A stretch of DNA of 64,000 nucleotides from Microthrixaceae bacterium (GTDB lineage Bacteria > Actinomycetota > Acidimicrobiia > Acidimicrobiales > Poriferisodalaceae): assembly GCA_011523825.1 (NCBI GenBank), contig WTFX01000004.1, positions 1-64,000 on the forward strand. The letters run 5' to 3'. Numbering within the stretch: the first letter of the stretch is position 1; every line of letters starts with the position of its first letter. The notes under the pieces were generated by a model that did not search any database, was not told the DNA's origin, and saw only the letters and a list, made by a program, of their open reading frames with translations. The position numbers and the translations under genes were made by a program. Below, in pieces: positions 27,792 to 36,404 of this stretch.

Positions 27792-29978
27792 GTGCGGGTT
27801 GAGGAGCTGGCATCGGCGCACGCGGTGAGCGTCGACACCGTGCGCTACTACCAGAAGATCGGGCTGCTGCACCCGCCTGCACGCCAAGGGCGAATGGCGC
27901 GGTACGACGAGTCCCACGCACGGCGGCTGGGCGAGATCCGGCGCCTGTCCGCAGCGGGCTTCTCGCTGGCGCAGATCCGCCGACTCGGCGACGGCGGCGA
28001 CGATCCGATGCTGATGGCGCTGGGTTCACGCCGCGATGACACCCTGACCTTCGACGAGCTGGTGCAGCAATCCGGGCTCGACGAAGAACTCGTGCGGTTG
28101 GCGACCGACACCGGCCTGGTGCGACCGCTGCGCACCTCCGCAGGCGCCGCCGATGACGCTCAAGGGGCCGCAGACGGTGCCAGCGAGACGGCGGCCGGGG
28201 AGGGTGTCATAAGCGGCACGCTCTACAGCGCCGGTGCGCTGACGATGCTGCGTGCAGCCACGGAACTGTTGGCCGCTGAGATGCCGCTCGACGATCTCAT
28301 CGGCCTCGCGCTGCGGCACGCATCGAACATGGAAGCTGTCGCTGCCGACGCCGTCGGGATGTTCGCCGACCGCTTCGCCGACCGGCCCGCTGCAGAACGT
28401 GCCGAGCTGGCGGCACGCTTGATCCCGATGGTCACCGATCTGGTGGCGCAGCACTTCCGCGAATCGCTTGTGGAACACGCCACCGAGCGCATCCTGGCCG
28501 GCGACATCGACGATGAACCGGCCGAGCACGCCGCTGTGACAGCGGAGGCCGCGCCGAGCACGCCCGGCACCTCGGCGGGACTGCGCGCCAGGCACGCGCT
28601 GACGCTGGACTGCCGTGAGCTGTCCGGCGAGCTGGACCCGCTGGCGGTGTTCGCGGCCTCCGACGCGCACCAACGTGTGTACTGGGCGTGTCCGGACGAC
28701 GACTTGGAGTTCTGCGCGCTCGGCAGCGCCTTCGAGGCCAGCGCCGAGGCGAGCGCCGACCGATTCGCCGCTGTCGCTGAGGCAATGAGCTACCTCGATG
28801 TCACGGTGACCGGCGACAGCGGTGATCCGATGGGGCCCCTGCTCGTCGGAGGGTTCGCCTTCAGCGACGAGCAATCGCCGGCCGGCTCCGCCTGGGAGCC
28901 ATTCGGCAGGGGTCGGCTGACTCTGCCCGAGGTGCTCCTGGTGCGCAGCGGCGGCGCGTCCTGGCTGACAGCAGTGCCGGGCGCCGACATGAGCCCGATC
29001 ATGGCTGCGGCTCGATCGGGCGTCGGATCGGTCTGCGCAACCTGCGGAGTGGCCGACGGCAGCGGTGTCTGCGGTCTAGAGGCTGAGCCGGCGGCGTGCG
29101 TCGATGACGACCCCGAACTGGCGGAGGGTCCCGCGCGGGATCTGAACGCTGCGGCGCTGGCCGCGCTCGGCGGGAGCTACCAAGCCGATGACGACTACAC
29201 CGAGCTGGTGCGGCGCGCCCTCGACAGGATCGCCGAAGGGGGGCTGGACAAGGTTGTGACGGCACGTGAGCTGCACATCGCGTCGGCGCTTGAGCCCATC
29301 GCGGTGCTCAACCGCCTGCGGTTGCGCTACCCGTCGTGCGTCACGTTCGCGTTCGGGCGCGGGCCGCACACCTTCTTCGGTGCCACGCCCGAACAGCTGG
29401 TGAACTTCGACGGGCTGCGGCTGCAGACCGACGCGCTGGCCGGCTCGGGGCGCCGTGTCGGCGATCCGGCACGCGACCGTGAACTTGCAGCCGAGCTGCA
29501 GCGCGATCCCAAGGAACTGACCGAACACGCGATGGTCGTCACCGACGTGCGCGACACGCTGCGGGCGTGCGGCGCAGCACTCGACGCCCCCTCGCCGACC
29601 GGCGTCATGGAACTGCGGCGCATCATGCACCTGCACACGCCGATCAGCGGGCGCGTCCCCGCCGGCACGACAGTGCTGGAGCTTGCGGCCGCCCTGCATC
29701 CGACGGCTGCCGTCGCAGGACTCCCGCGGCGCGTCGCCCGCGATTGGATCTCGCACCACGAGGACTTCGAACGCGGCTGGTATGCAGCTCCGGTCGGCTG
29801 GACGACGCTGGACGGGCGGGGCGAATTCCGCGTCGCGTTGCGCTGCGCGCTGACCGGTCCCGCCGAGACCCGGCTGTTCGCGGGCGGCGGCATCGTGGAA
29901 GGTGCAGTGCCCGATGCCGAGCTGGCCGAGACGACTATCAAGCTCGAGGCCCTCCTGTACGCGCTCGAGGACGACTGA
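27792..29978 (+). CDS. menF: MerR-type regulator fused to isochorismate synthase (MenF)
   Basis: 728 residues from the GTG at 27792, where the canonical MerR N-terminus begins (VRVEELASAHAVSVDTVRYYQKIGLL). Residues 1-75 are the MerR winged helix (RMARYDESHARRLGEIRRL, GFSLAQIRRL). Residues about 75-240 match the helical C-terminal region of actinobacterial MerR regulators (LPLDDLIGLALRHA-like, LVAQHFRESLVEHATERIL). Residues about 263-728 are a complete chorismate-binding enzyme with Lys487 (GLDKVVTARE), Glu578 (ELTEHAMVV), HTPISGRVPAG, LHPTAAVAGLPR and AGGGIVEG. Isochorismate synthase converts chorismate to isochorismate, the first menaquinone step. One open frame covers both; an internal GTG at 28536 could give a separate enzyme but has no clear ribosome site. 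menD follows eight bases later. Confidence 0.85.
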   Translation: MRVEELASAHAVSVDTVRYYQKIGLLHPPARQGRMARYDESHARRLGEIRRLSAAGFSLAQIRRLGDGGDDPMLMALGSRRDDTLTFDELVQQSGLDEELVRLATDTGLVRPLRTSAGAADDAQGAADGASETAAGEGVISGTLYSAGALTMLRAATELLAAEMPLDDLIGLALRHASNMEAVAADAVGMFADRFADRPAAERAELAARLIPMVTDLVAQHFRESLVEHATERILAGDIDDEPAEHAAVTAEAAPSTPGTSAGLRARHALTLDCRELSGELDPLAVFAASDAHQRVYWACPDDDLEFCALGSAFEASAEASADRFAAVAEAMSYLDVTVTGDSGDPMGPLLVGGFAFSDEQSPAGSAWEPFGRGRLTLPEVLLVRSGGASWLTAVPGADMSPIMAAARSGVGSVCATCGVADGSGVCGLEAEPAACVDDDPELAEGPARDLNAAALAALGGSYQADDDYTELVRRALDRIAEGGLDKVVTARELHIASALEPIAVLNRLRLRYPSCVTFAFGRGPHTFFGATPEQLVNFDGLRLQTDALAGSGRRVGDPARDRELAAELQRDPKELTEHAMVVTDVRDTLRACGAALDAPSPTGVMELRRIMHLHTPISGRVPAGTTVLELAAALHPTAAVAGLPRRVARDWISHHEDFERGWYAAPVGWTTLDGRGEFRVALRCALTGPAETRLFAGGGIVEGAVPDAELAETTIKLEALLYALEDD

Positions 29979-29986
29979 ACGGCAGC

Positions 29987-30550
29987 ATGCAGATCTCCGA
30001 CGACGACGCTGCCTACCTGGCCTGCCGGTCTCTCTGCGAGGGATTGGTTGCTGCGGGCGTCACCGATGCGGTGGTGTCGCCGGGCTCTCGCTCGATGCCG
30101 CTGGCTCTCACCGTCGACGCAACCGCCGGGCTGCGCACGTGGGTCCGGATCGACGAGCGATCCGCCGGGTACTTCGCGCTCGGGTTGGCCAAGGGCTCGG
30201 GACGGCCGGTGATGCTGGTGTGCACGTCGGGCACGGCGGCGGCCAACTACCTGCCGGCTGTGGTCGAGGCTCACTATTCCGGCGTGCCGTTGGTGGTGCT
30301 GACTGCCGATCGGCCGCCGGAACTGCGGGGTTGGGGGGCAGGGCAGACCATCGATCAGCATGGGCTGTACGGCAGCCACGTGCGCTGGTTCTGCGAGACG
30401 CCGGTGCCCTCGGAATTGCCGCCGTCGGAGGCAGTGCGATGGTTCGGTGTCGCGGCTGCTCGAGCCGTGGAGCAGGCGACCGGTGTTGACCCCGGTCCGG
30501 TGCATCTCAATGTGCCGTTTCGAGAGCCACTGGAACCGCTGCCGTGCTGA
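29987..30550 (+). CDS. menD: MenD, N-terminal half (pyrimidine-binding domain)
   Basis: 187 residues, ATG. This is the ThDP pyrimidine-side domain of SEPHCHC synthase: DAVVSPGSRSMPLAL, RIDERSAGYFALGLAK with catalytic Glu57, CTSGTAAANYLPAVVEA, and VHLNVPFREPLEP, where the frame ends at TGC TGA. The rest of MenD continues in another frame from a GTG overlapping this stop (GTGCTGA, 30544-30550). The halves together total 568 residues, normal for MenD, but the linker after PFREPL is roughly 25 residues shorter than usual. It may be a natural two-subunit enzyme, a frameshifted gene or a sequence error. Confidence 0.85.
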   Translation: MQISDDDAAYLACRSLCEGLVAAGVTDAVVSPGSRSMPLALTVDATAGLRTWVRIDERSAGYFALGLAKGSGRPVMLVCTSGTAAANYLPAVVEAHYSGVPLVVLTADRPPELRGWGAGQTIDQHGLYGSHVRWFCETPVPSELPPSEAVRWFGVAAARAVEQATGVDPGPVHLNVPFREPLEPLPC

Positions 30551-31689
30551 GAGATTGGGCGGCAGCGCACGAGCGAGGCGTGGTGGCAGCCGGGCCCATG
30601 TGGGACGGGGATCGGTGGGTGGAGGCTGTGGCGGAGTTCTGCCGGGCCTCTGGATGGCCGCTGCTGGCTGAGCCGTGCTCGCAGCTGCGGCGCGAGTTGG
30701 ACGGCGTGGTGGTCACCGATCATCACGATCTGCTGCTGCGCACAGCATGGGCGGATGCTGAGCCCCCGGACGCAGTGCTGCGCATCGGCGGGGCGCCCAC
30801 CTCCAAGCCGCTGAGGCTGTGGATCGAGCGACACCGGCCGGCGTTCGCATTCGTCGATCCGGCCAGTACCTGGACCGACGCGAGCTTCAGCGTCTCGCTG
30901 CACCTGCCCGTCGGGCCGGATGCCGTGGCCGACGCTGCCGGGAAGCTGGCCGCCGGAGAATCCGGGTGGGCGCGACGATGGGCCGACGCTGACGCACGCG
31001 CTGGCTCCGCAATCGACGGTGTGCTCGACACCGAGCCGCTGCTCGAAGCCGGTGTGGCTCGCCAGCTCGGACGCAGCCTTCCGGCAGAGCGCGCGCTGTA
31101 TGTGTCGAACTCGATGCCGGTGCGCGACGTCGATTCGTACTTGCGAGCCCGCCGAGAGTCCTTGACGGTGCACGCCCACCGGGGTGCGAGCGGCATCGAT
31201 GGCGTGATTTCAGCTGCGACCGGTGTGGCTGCGTCGGGTACCCCGACCACGGTGCTGGTGGGCGACCTGGCATTCCGCCACGACATCGGCGGGCTCGTCG
31301 GTGCGTTCGACACCGAGCCGGCCGCGCATGGCGGGCCCGGCGGATTCGATCTCACTGTGGTGGTCGTGGACAACGGCGGCGGCACGATCTTCTCGTTCCT
31401 GCCTGCCTACGGAATCGTCGACCCTGAAGCGTTCGACCGCCTGCTGACGACGCCACCAAGGCGCAGCAGCGCGGAGCTGGCGAGCGGACTCTCAGCAGCC
31501 ATGGGCTTCGAGCACCACCACATCGAATCGCGGGACGAGTTGCATGCGCTGTTGTCCGGGCCCGGGTCGAATCGGGGAGTGCGCGTCATCACCATCGACA
31601 TCGACGCAGACGCCAACCGGGATCAACACCGGCGCCTGGCTGATGCAGTCGCGACAGCAGTCGGGGACGCAGGGCCCAGCTCGCCGTGA
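30544..31689 (+). CDS. menD: MenD, C-terminal half (central and pyrophosphate-binding domains)
   Basis: 381 residues, GTG. It carries the central domain (RGVVAAGPMW, DAVLRIGGAPTSKPLRLW) and the diphosphate domain with GDLAFRHDIGGL (around residue 240) and VVDNGGGTIFSF (Asp276-Asn277), the Mg/ThDP-binding motif. It starts in a seven-base overlap with the N-terminal half, in frame minus one relative to it; a stop at 30487-30489 in this frame means it cannot start much earlier. Catalytic residues of both halves are intact, arguing against long-standing decay. Confidence 0.85.
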   Translation: MLRDWAAAHERGVVAAGPMWDGDRWVEAVAEFCRASGWPLLAEPCSQLRRELDGVVVTDHHDLLLRTAWADAEPPDAVLRIGGAPTSKPLRLWIERHRPAFAFVDPASTWTDASFSVSLHLPVGPDAVADAAGKLAAGESGWARRWADADARAGSAIDGVLDTEPLLEAGVARQLGRSLPAERALYVSNSMPVRDVDSYLRARRESLTVHAHRGASGIDGVISAATGVAASGTPTTVLVGDLAFRHDIGGLVGAFDTEPAAHGGPGGFDLTVVVVDNGGGTIFSFLPAYGIVDPEAFDRLLTTPPRRSSAELASGLSAAMGFEHHHIESRDELHALLSGPGSNRGVRVITIDIDADANRDQHRRLADAVATAVGDAGPSSP

Positions 31690-31765
31690 CCTCGAGACCG
31701 CGACGCATGCGACCCGGCGGCGGCGCCGCGTTCGCAGCCAGCGGCATAGCTCCTCGCCTGCTGTC

Positions 31766-32587
31766 ATGAGCGAGGACCCCGGGATGCATCTGGCAACCGC
31801 GACGAGGGGCAGCGGCGAACCGGTTGTGGTCGTTCACGGCTTCACCGGCAGCGGCGAGGCGATGGCGCCGCTCGTCGACCGGCTGGACGGTTGGCGACGC
31901 ATAGCGGTGGATCTCCCAGGTCACGGCCGCAGTTCAGCACCGGCGAAGCTGTCTTGCTACAGCGTCGAGGCGCTGGCGGAGTCGGTCGCTGGACTGGCAG
32001 CCGCAGTGCCCGATGGGCCGTGCCACGTCGTCGGTTACTCGATGGGCGGGCGAATCGCGCTCGCACTCGCTGCCGCGCACCCCCATGTGTGCCGATCTCT
32101 CACCCTCGTCAGCGCCACGGCGGGAATAGACGACCAGGCCGAGCGTGCCCGCCGCCGGCAGGCCGACGAGGCGCTGGCGGACCGGATCGGCCAGCACGGC
32201 CTCGAGCAGTTCGTCCAAGACTGGATGGCAGCGCCGATGTGGGACACGCTGCGGGCGCGCCTCAGCGAGACCGAATGGGAAGCCTCGATGCATCAACGGC
32301 GCAGCTGCGATCCGGTGGGGCTGGCGAACTCGCTGCGTGCCGCCGGAACGGGATCGATGACGCCCCTGTGGGATTGCCTGACCGCAATCGCCGTGCCGAC
32401 GTTGGTCGTGTGCGGGGAGCTCGACGCCAAGTTCGTCGAGCTCGGCCGCCAGATGAACGACCTGCTGCCGAATAGCGAGCTGGCAGTGATGCCCGGCGTC
32501 GGCCACGCCGCCCATCTCGAGGCTCCCGATTCCTGTGCCCGGGCCATCGCCAAGCACCTAGCGGCCTCTGCGGAGCTGCGCGTGTAG
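31766..32587 (+). CDS. menH: MenH-like alpha/beta hydrolase (SHCHC synthase)
   Basis: 273 residues from ATG 31766. Alpha/beta hydrolase with VVHGFTGSG (oxyanion), nucleophile Ser92 in GYSMGG, Asp in CGELDAKF and His in GVGHAAHLEAP. Directly after menD, it most likely eliminates pyruvate from SEPHCHC to give SHCHC. The 76-base gap after menD holds no other gene. Confidence 0.88.
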   Translation: MSEDPGMHLATATRGSGEPVVVVHGFTGSGEAMAPLVDRLDGWRRIAVDLPGHGRSSAPAKLSCYSVEALAESVAGLAAAVPDGPCHVVGYSMGGRIALALAAAHPHVCRSLTLVSATAGIDDQAERARRRQADEALADRIGQHGLEQFVQDWMAAPMWDTLRARLSETEWEASMHQRRSCDPVGLANSLRAAGTGSMTPLWDCLTAIAVPTLVVCGELDAKFVELGRQMNDLLPNSELAVMPGVGHAAHLEAPDSCARAIAKHLAASAELRV

Positions 32588-32622
32588 GCGAGCCTCCCCG
32601 TCGTCACGCCTCTCGTTTCCCG

Positions 32623-33015
32623 CTAACCCTCCGGCAGCGGGAACTCGAAGGCGCCGGGCAGCAGCTCGGCGACGGTGGTGTGCTCGTTGACAGCACAGTC
32701 GGGTCCGCCCGCTTCGAGCAGCAGCTGCCGGCAGCGGCCGCATGGAGCGAGCAGATCGCCGTTTGCGTCGGTGACCGTCACCGCGACCAGGCGACCTCCC
32801 CCGCTGCGATGCAGGTCGCACACCATGGCGCACTCGGCGCACAGCGTCAGCCCGTACGAGGCGTTCTCCACGTTGCAGCCGGTGACGATCCGGCCGTCGT
32901 CGCTGAGGCCTGCCGCGCCGACATGGAAGTTCGAGTACGGCGCATATGCCATGCGGGACACGTCATGCGCCCGAGCGCGCAGATCGGCCCAGGGGATCGC
33001 TGTGTCGTCGGTCAT
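32623..33015 (-). CDS. cdd: Cytidine deaminase
   Basis: 130 residues from ATG 33015. Zinc-dependent pyrimidine salvage enzyme: the motif CNVENASYGLTLCAECA supplies one zinc Cys and the catalytic Glu (CAE), and PCGRCRQ supplies the other two Cys. This is the small tetrameric form. It interrupts the men genes on the opposite strand, divergent from menC by 60 bases. Confidence 0.93.
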   Translation of the reverse strand: MTDDTAIPWADLRARAHDVSRMAYAPYSNFHVGAAGLSDDGRIVTGCNVENASYGLTLCAECAMVCDLHRSGGGRLVAVTVTDANGDLLAPCGRCRQLLLEAGGPDCAVNEHTTVAELLPGAFEFPLPEG

Positions 33016-33075
33016 GCCGGTCGTGGCTCCCGCGTCGTCTGAGCGACGAGAGTACGAGCCAATAGCGTTCAACCC

Positions 33076-34116
33076 GTGCAGGTGACGCTGCAGGAATTCG
33101 AGCTGCCACTGCTGCGGCCGCTGCTGACCGCTCACGGCTCGATCGCCGTGCGGCGGGGCATCGAGGTGCGCGTCGGCGACGACGCGTGTGTCGGGGTTGG
33201 CGAGGCAGCACCGTTGCCGGGCTTCGGTGTGGAGACCTACGACGAAGCGCTCGCGGCGCTGGAGCGCTGGGCTGAGAACCCCGAGGGCGAACCGCCCCGC
33301 GAGCCGTGCGCCGCCGCCGCAGTGGAGTCAGCGCTCACCCAGCTCGACGCCGAGATCGAGGGCGTCACGCTGTCCACGTTGCTGACCGAGGCGGCGCCGA
33401 AGCAGCGGCGCATCGCCACCCACGCGCTGGTCTCCGATCTGGATCCCGAGGCCGCGGCCCAACGCGCAGCACACGCCGCTGCGACCGGTCACCTGGCGGT
33501 GAAGCTCAAGGTTGCCGCCCACCATCGCGACGGCTCCGGCGGCAACGGCAGTGCTGCGGGGTCCGTCACCGATCAGTCGGTGCGCATCGCGCACGTCCGC
33601 CGGTCCCTGCCAGCCGGCGTGGCGCTGCGGCTGGATGCCAACGGCGGCTGGGATCGCTCCACAGCGGTGAAGGTGCTGCGTCCCGTCGGACACCTCGACA
33701 TCGAATTCGTCGAGGAACCCACGCCCCAGCCGGCTGACTGGGCGCAGATCAGCCGCACGGTAGGCATCAGAGTCGCCGCGGATGAGCACCTGCGCCACGC
33801 CGATGCGCTCGACCGGCTGATCGAGGTCGGCGCCATCGAGGTCGCCGTGCTCAAGCCGGCGGTGCTGGGCGGCCCGCACGCCGTCTACGACATGGCCCGA
33901 CGGGCGGCGATGCGTGGTGTTCGCTCGGTGGTGTCGTCGTTCATCTGCGGACCTGCGGGGCTGCGCATCGCTCGCGAGACGGCGGTGGCAGTCGATCCGC
34001 GTGGCGTGCATGGCATTGGCACGGCTTCGCTGTTTGCTGATCCGTTGCCCGAGGATGTGACGCCGAGTGGCGGCTACCTGCCGGTTCCTACCGAGGCTTC
34101 TGCCAGCGCCAGCTAG
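33076..34116 (+). CDS. menC: o-Succinylbenzoate synthase
   Basis: 346 residues, GTG. Enolase-superfamily enzyme dehydrating SHCHC to o-succinylbenzoate. Catalytic Lys143/Lys145 (KLK), metal ligands Asp187 (DANGG), Glu213 (EEP) and Asp236 (ADE), and Lys260 (LKP) are all in place. A Gly/Ser-rich loop at about residues 150-162 (DGSGGNGSAAG) is unusual for the family. It shares its CTAG stop with the convergent menE. Confidence 0.92.
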   Translation: MQVTLQEFELPLLRPLLTAHGSIAVRRGIEVRVGDDACVGVGEAAPLPGFGVETYDEALAALERWAENPEGEPPREPCAAAAVESALTQLDAEIEGVTLSTLLTEAAPKQRRIATHALVSDLDPEAAAQRAAHAAATGHLAVKLKVAAHHRDGSGGNGSAAGSVTDQSVRIAHVRRSLPAGVALRLDANGGWDRSTAVKVLRPVGHLDIEFVEEPTPQPADWAQISRTVGIRVAADEHLRHADALDRLIEVGAIEVAVLKPAVLGGPHAVYDMARRAAMRGVRSVVSSFICGPAGLRIARETAVAVDPRGVHGIGTASLFADPLPEDVTPSGGYLPVPTEASASAS

Positions 34117-35219
34117 ATACGCCAGCGTTGGGTCTTGCCTAGGGGGGTTTGGGGGAGCTCTTTGACGAGCTCGAGTGCGCGGGGGGCGCAGTAGGCGGGG
34201 AGCTGCTCCTTGATGGCGTCGCGGAGCGATTCGAGTGCGGGAGGCATTGCCGGGTCGGTGGGGACGACTACTGCGGTGACGGCTTGGCCCCAATCGGGAT
34301 CGGGCCTGCCGACGACTGCTACTTCTGAGATGTTGGGCAGGTCGGCGAGGATGCGCTCGACGGCGACGGGCCAGACGTTTTCGGCGCCGGTGGTGATCAT
34401 GTCGTCGACTCTTCCGAAGACTGACAGATGGCCCTCGTCTGACAGGGCGCCGGCGTCGCCTGTGGGGTACCAGCCGTCTTCGGTTCTGGGGTCGGTGCCG
34501 TCGCGGTAGCAGCGCAGCAGCATCGGGCAGCGCAGCTGCACCTCGCCGTTCCGGATGCGCAGCTCGACGCCGTCGAGCGGCCAACCCTCGTAGACCACGC
34601 CGCTGAAGGTCTCGGTCATGCCGTAGGTGGCGACGGTGTTTGCCGCTCGTTGAGCGGGCATGGCGGAGCCGCCGAGCAGGATCGCCCGGAACGCCGACGG
34701 GTCGATGCGGGCGAGGGCCGTGGGCACCAGCGAGGTGAGCGTTACGCCCTGGCGGGCGGCCGCCTCGACAGCAGCGGCGTCGAAACCATCGTGGACGTCC
34801 ACGGGGGTGTCGGTCAGCAGAGCCCGCACCACCACGGCCAGCCCGCCCACGTGAGCGAGCGGCAGGCATGCCAGCCAACGGTCGGTGCTGGGGTCGACCT
34901 CGAGCGCGGAGCTGGTGGCCATGGCGTTGGCCTCGATGGCGCGGTGGGTGAGCACCGCGCCCTTCGGCGCGCCGGTACTGCCGCTGGTGGCCACGACCAA
35001 CGCATCGCCTGGTTCGGTCGGCCAGCCGCCACGGCGACGGTGACGGCCGGTGCCGTCCGCCACGACGCTGGCGCCCATGCGCTCGATGAGGGACTGCTGC
35101 GCCGCGTCGGGAAGCCGCTGATCGACGGGCAGCACCGCATCGCCGGCGTCCCAGGCTCGCTGCAATTCGGCGACGAAGCGTTCGCCACCCCCTAACGCCA
35201 GCGCCACCAGTCGTCGCAC
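34113..35219 (-). CDS. menE: o-Succinylbenzoate-CoA ligase
   Basis: 368 residues from the GTG at 35219; the frame remains open far upstream through mtnA, which is not plausible. The short form matches mycobacterial MenE. ANL motifs SGSTGAPKGAVLTHRA, TYGMTETFSG, DGWYPTGDAG and the terminal Lys in LPQTPLGKTQRW are intact. It makes OSB-CoA for MenB. The lower GC of its last part and heavy use of GTG starts do not suggest transfer. Confidence 0.9.
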   Translation of the reverse strand: MRRLVALALGGGERFVAELQRAWDAGDAVLPVDQRLPDAAQQSLIERMGASVVADGTGRHRRRGGWPTEPGDALVVATSGSTGAPKGAVLTHRAIEANAMATSSALEVDPSTDRWLACLPLAHVGGLAVVVRALLTDTPVDVHDGFDAAAVEAAARQGVTLTSLVPTALARIDPSAFRAILLGGSAMPAQRAANTVATYGMTETFSGVVYEGWPLDGVELRIRNGEVQLRCPMLLRCYRDGTDPRTEDGWYPTGDAGALSDEGHLSVFGRVDDMITTGAENVWPVAVERILADLPNISEVAVVGRPDPDWGQAVTAVVVPTDPAMPPALESLRDAIKEQLPAYCAPRALELVKELPQTPLGKTQRWRI

Positions 35220-35315
35220 GGCGCGGACGCTACCGATGGGTTCCCGGCTTTGTCTGCCCCATTTCGGTCGAGCGGCGGAGGAGTTGTCAGCCACCGGCGC
35301 GAGACTGTCCGCAGC

Positions 35316-36404
35316 ATGGGCACGGCAGCTCCGACGCCGACGCTGCGCTGGACCGGCGACAGCATCGAGATCATCGACCAGACGCGCCTGCCGGCCGAGT
35401 TGGCGTTGATCGACGTGCGCGATGTGGCAACCGCCGTCGATGCCATCGGACGGCTTGCCATCCGGGGCGCGCCGGCGCTCGGCGCCTTCGGGGCGCTTGC
35501 GCTGATCGTCGGACTGGACGAGGCGCAACCCGGATCGATGGACGATGCCGTCGACGTGCTTGAACGTCTCAGGACTGAGATCGGCGATGCCCGGCCGACG
35601 GCGGTCAACCTTCGATGGGCGGTGGACCGCACGATCGACGCTGCGCTCGGCGACGGCGCAGCGGCCGACGTCGCCGCAGTGCGCCAGCGACTGCTCGATG
35701 AAGCCCTCGCCATCGCAGACGAAGACGCTCAGGCATGTGCCGAGATCGGCCGGCTCGGTCGGGAAGTGCTCGCGGAGGCCACAGTGATCGCGACCCACTG
35801 CAATGCAGGACGCCTTGCCACCGCCGGCGACGGAACAGCGCTGGCAGCGGTGTATGCGAAGGCGTCTTGCGGAGAATCAGTGAGAGTGCTGGCCGCAGAG
35901 TCGCGCCCGCTGCTGCAGGGTGCCCGTCTCACGGCATGGGAGCTGGCCGACGCGGGCATCGACGTGTCAGTAGTCTCCGACGGCGCGATGGCCTCGCTGA
36001 TCGTCCGCGGCGACGTGGACGCCGTGATCGTGGGCGCGGACCGCATCGCCGCCAACGGCGACACGGCCAACAAGGTCGGCACGCTGGGCCACGCCCTGGC
36101 TGCCGCCCACGCAGGCATCGGCTTCTACATCGCGGCACCGACCACGACCATCGACGCAGCCATGCCATCGGGTGACCGCATCGTCATCGAGCAGCGGGAT
36201 GCCGACGAGGTGCACCACGCAGGCGGGGCTCGCCTCACGCCGACGGGCGTGGGAGCAGTCAACCCAGCGTTCGACGTGACGCCTGCCCGTCTCATCACTG
36301 CGATCATCACCGACGCCGGCGTGCTGCGACCGCCATATGGCGAGTCCATCGCCGATGCACTGGCAGCAACCCGGTGTGCGCAACCGGAAGACGACCGGTG
36401 CTGA
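35316..36404 (+). CDS. mtnA: S-methyl-5-thioribose-1-phosphate isomerase
   Basis: 362 residues from ATG 35316. It isomerises methylthioribose-1-phosphate (or 5-deoxyribose-1-phosphate) to the ribulose form. Motifs are AIRGAPALG, THCNAGRLAT with catalytic Cys162, and VGADRIAANGDTANKVGT with catalytic Asp242, matching the family positions of about 160 and 240. The last codons overlap the start of the next gene as GTGCTGA, so the two products are coupled. Confidence 0.94.
   Translation: MGTAAPTPTLRWTGDSIEIIDQTRLPAELALIDVRDVATAVDAIGRLAIRGAPALGAFGALALIVGLDEAQPGSMDDAVDVLERLRTEIGDARPTAVNLRWAVDRTIDAALGDGAAADVAAVRQRLLDEALAIADEDAQACAEIGRLGREVLAEATVIATHCNAGRLATAGDGTALAAVYAKASCGESVRVLAAESRPLLQGARLTAWELADAGIDVSVVSDGAMASLIVRGDVDAVIVGADRIAANGDTANKVGTLGHALAAAHAGIGFYIAAPTTTIDAAMPSGDRIVIEQRDADEVHHAGGARLTPTGVGAVNPAFDVTPARLITAIITDAGVLRPPYGESIADALAATRCAQPEDDRC

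Noticed and set aside
30544..30550. TGA in menD read as selenocysteine, given selB in the window
   Set aside because: Reading through the TGA gives sequence with no MenD similarity and soon a stop; MenD continues in another frame.
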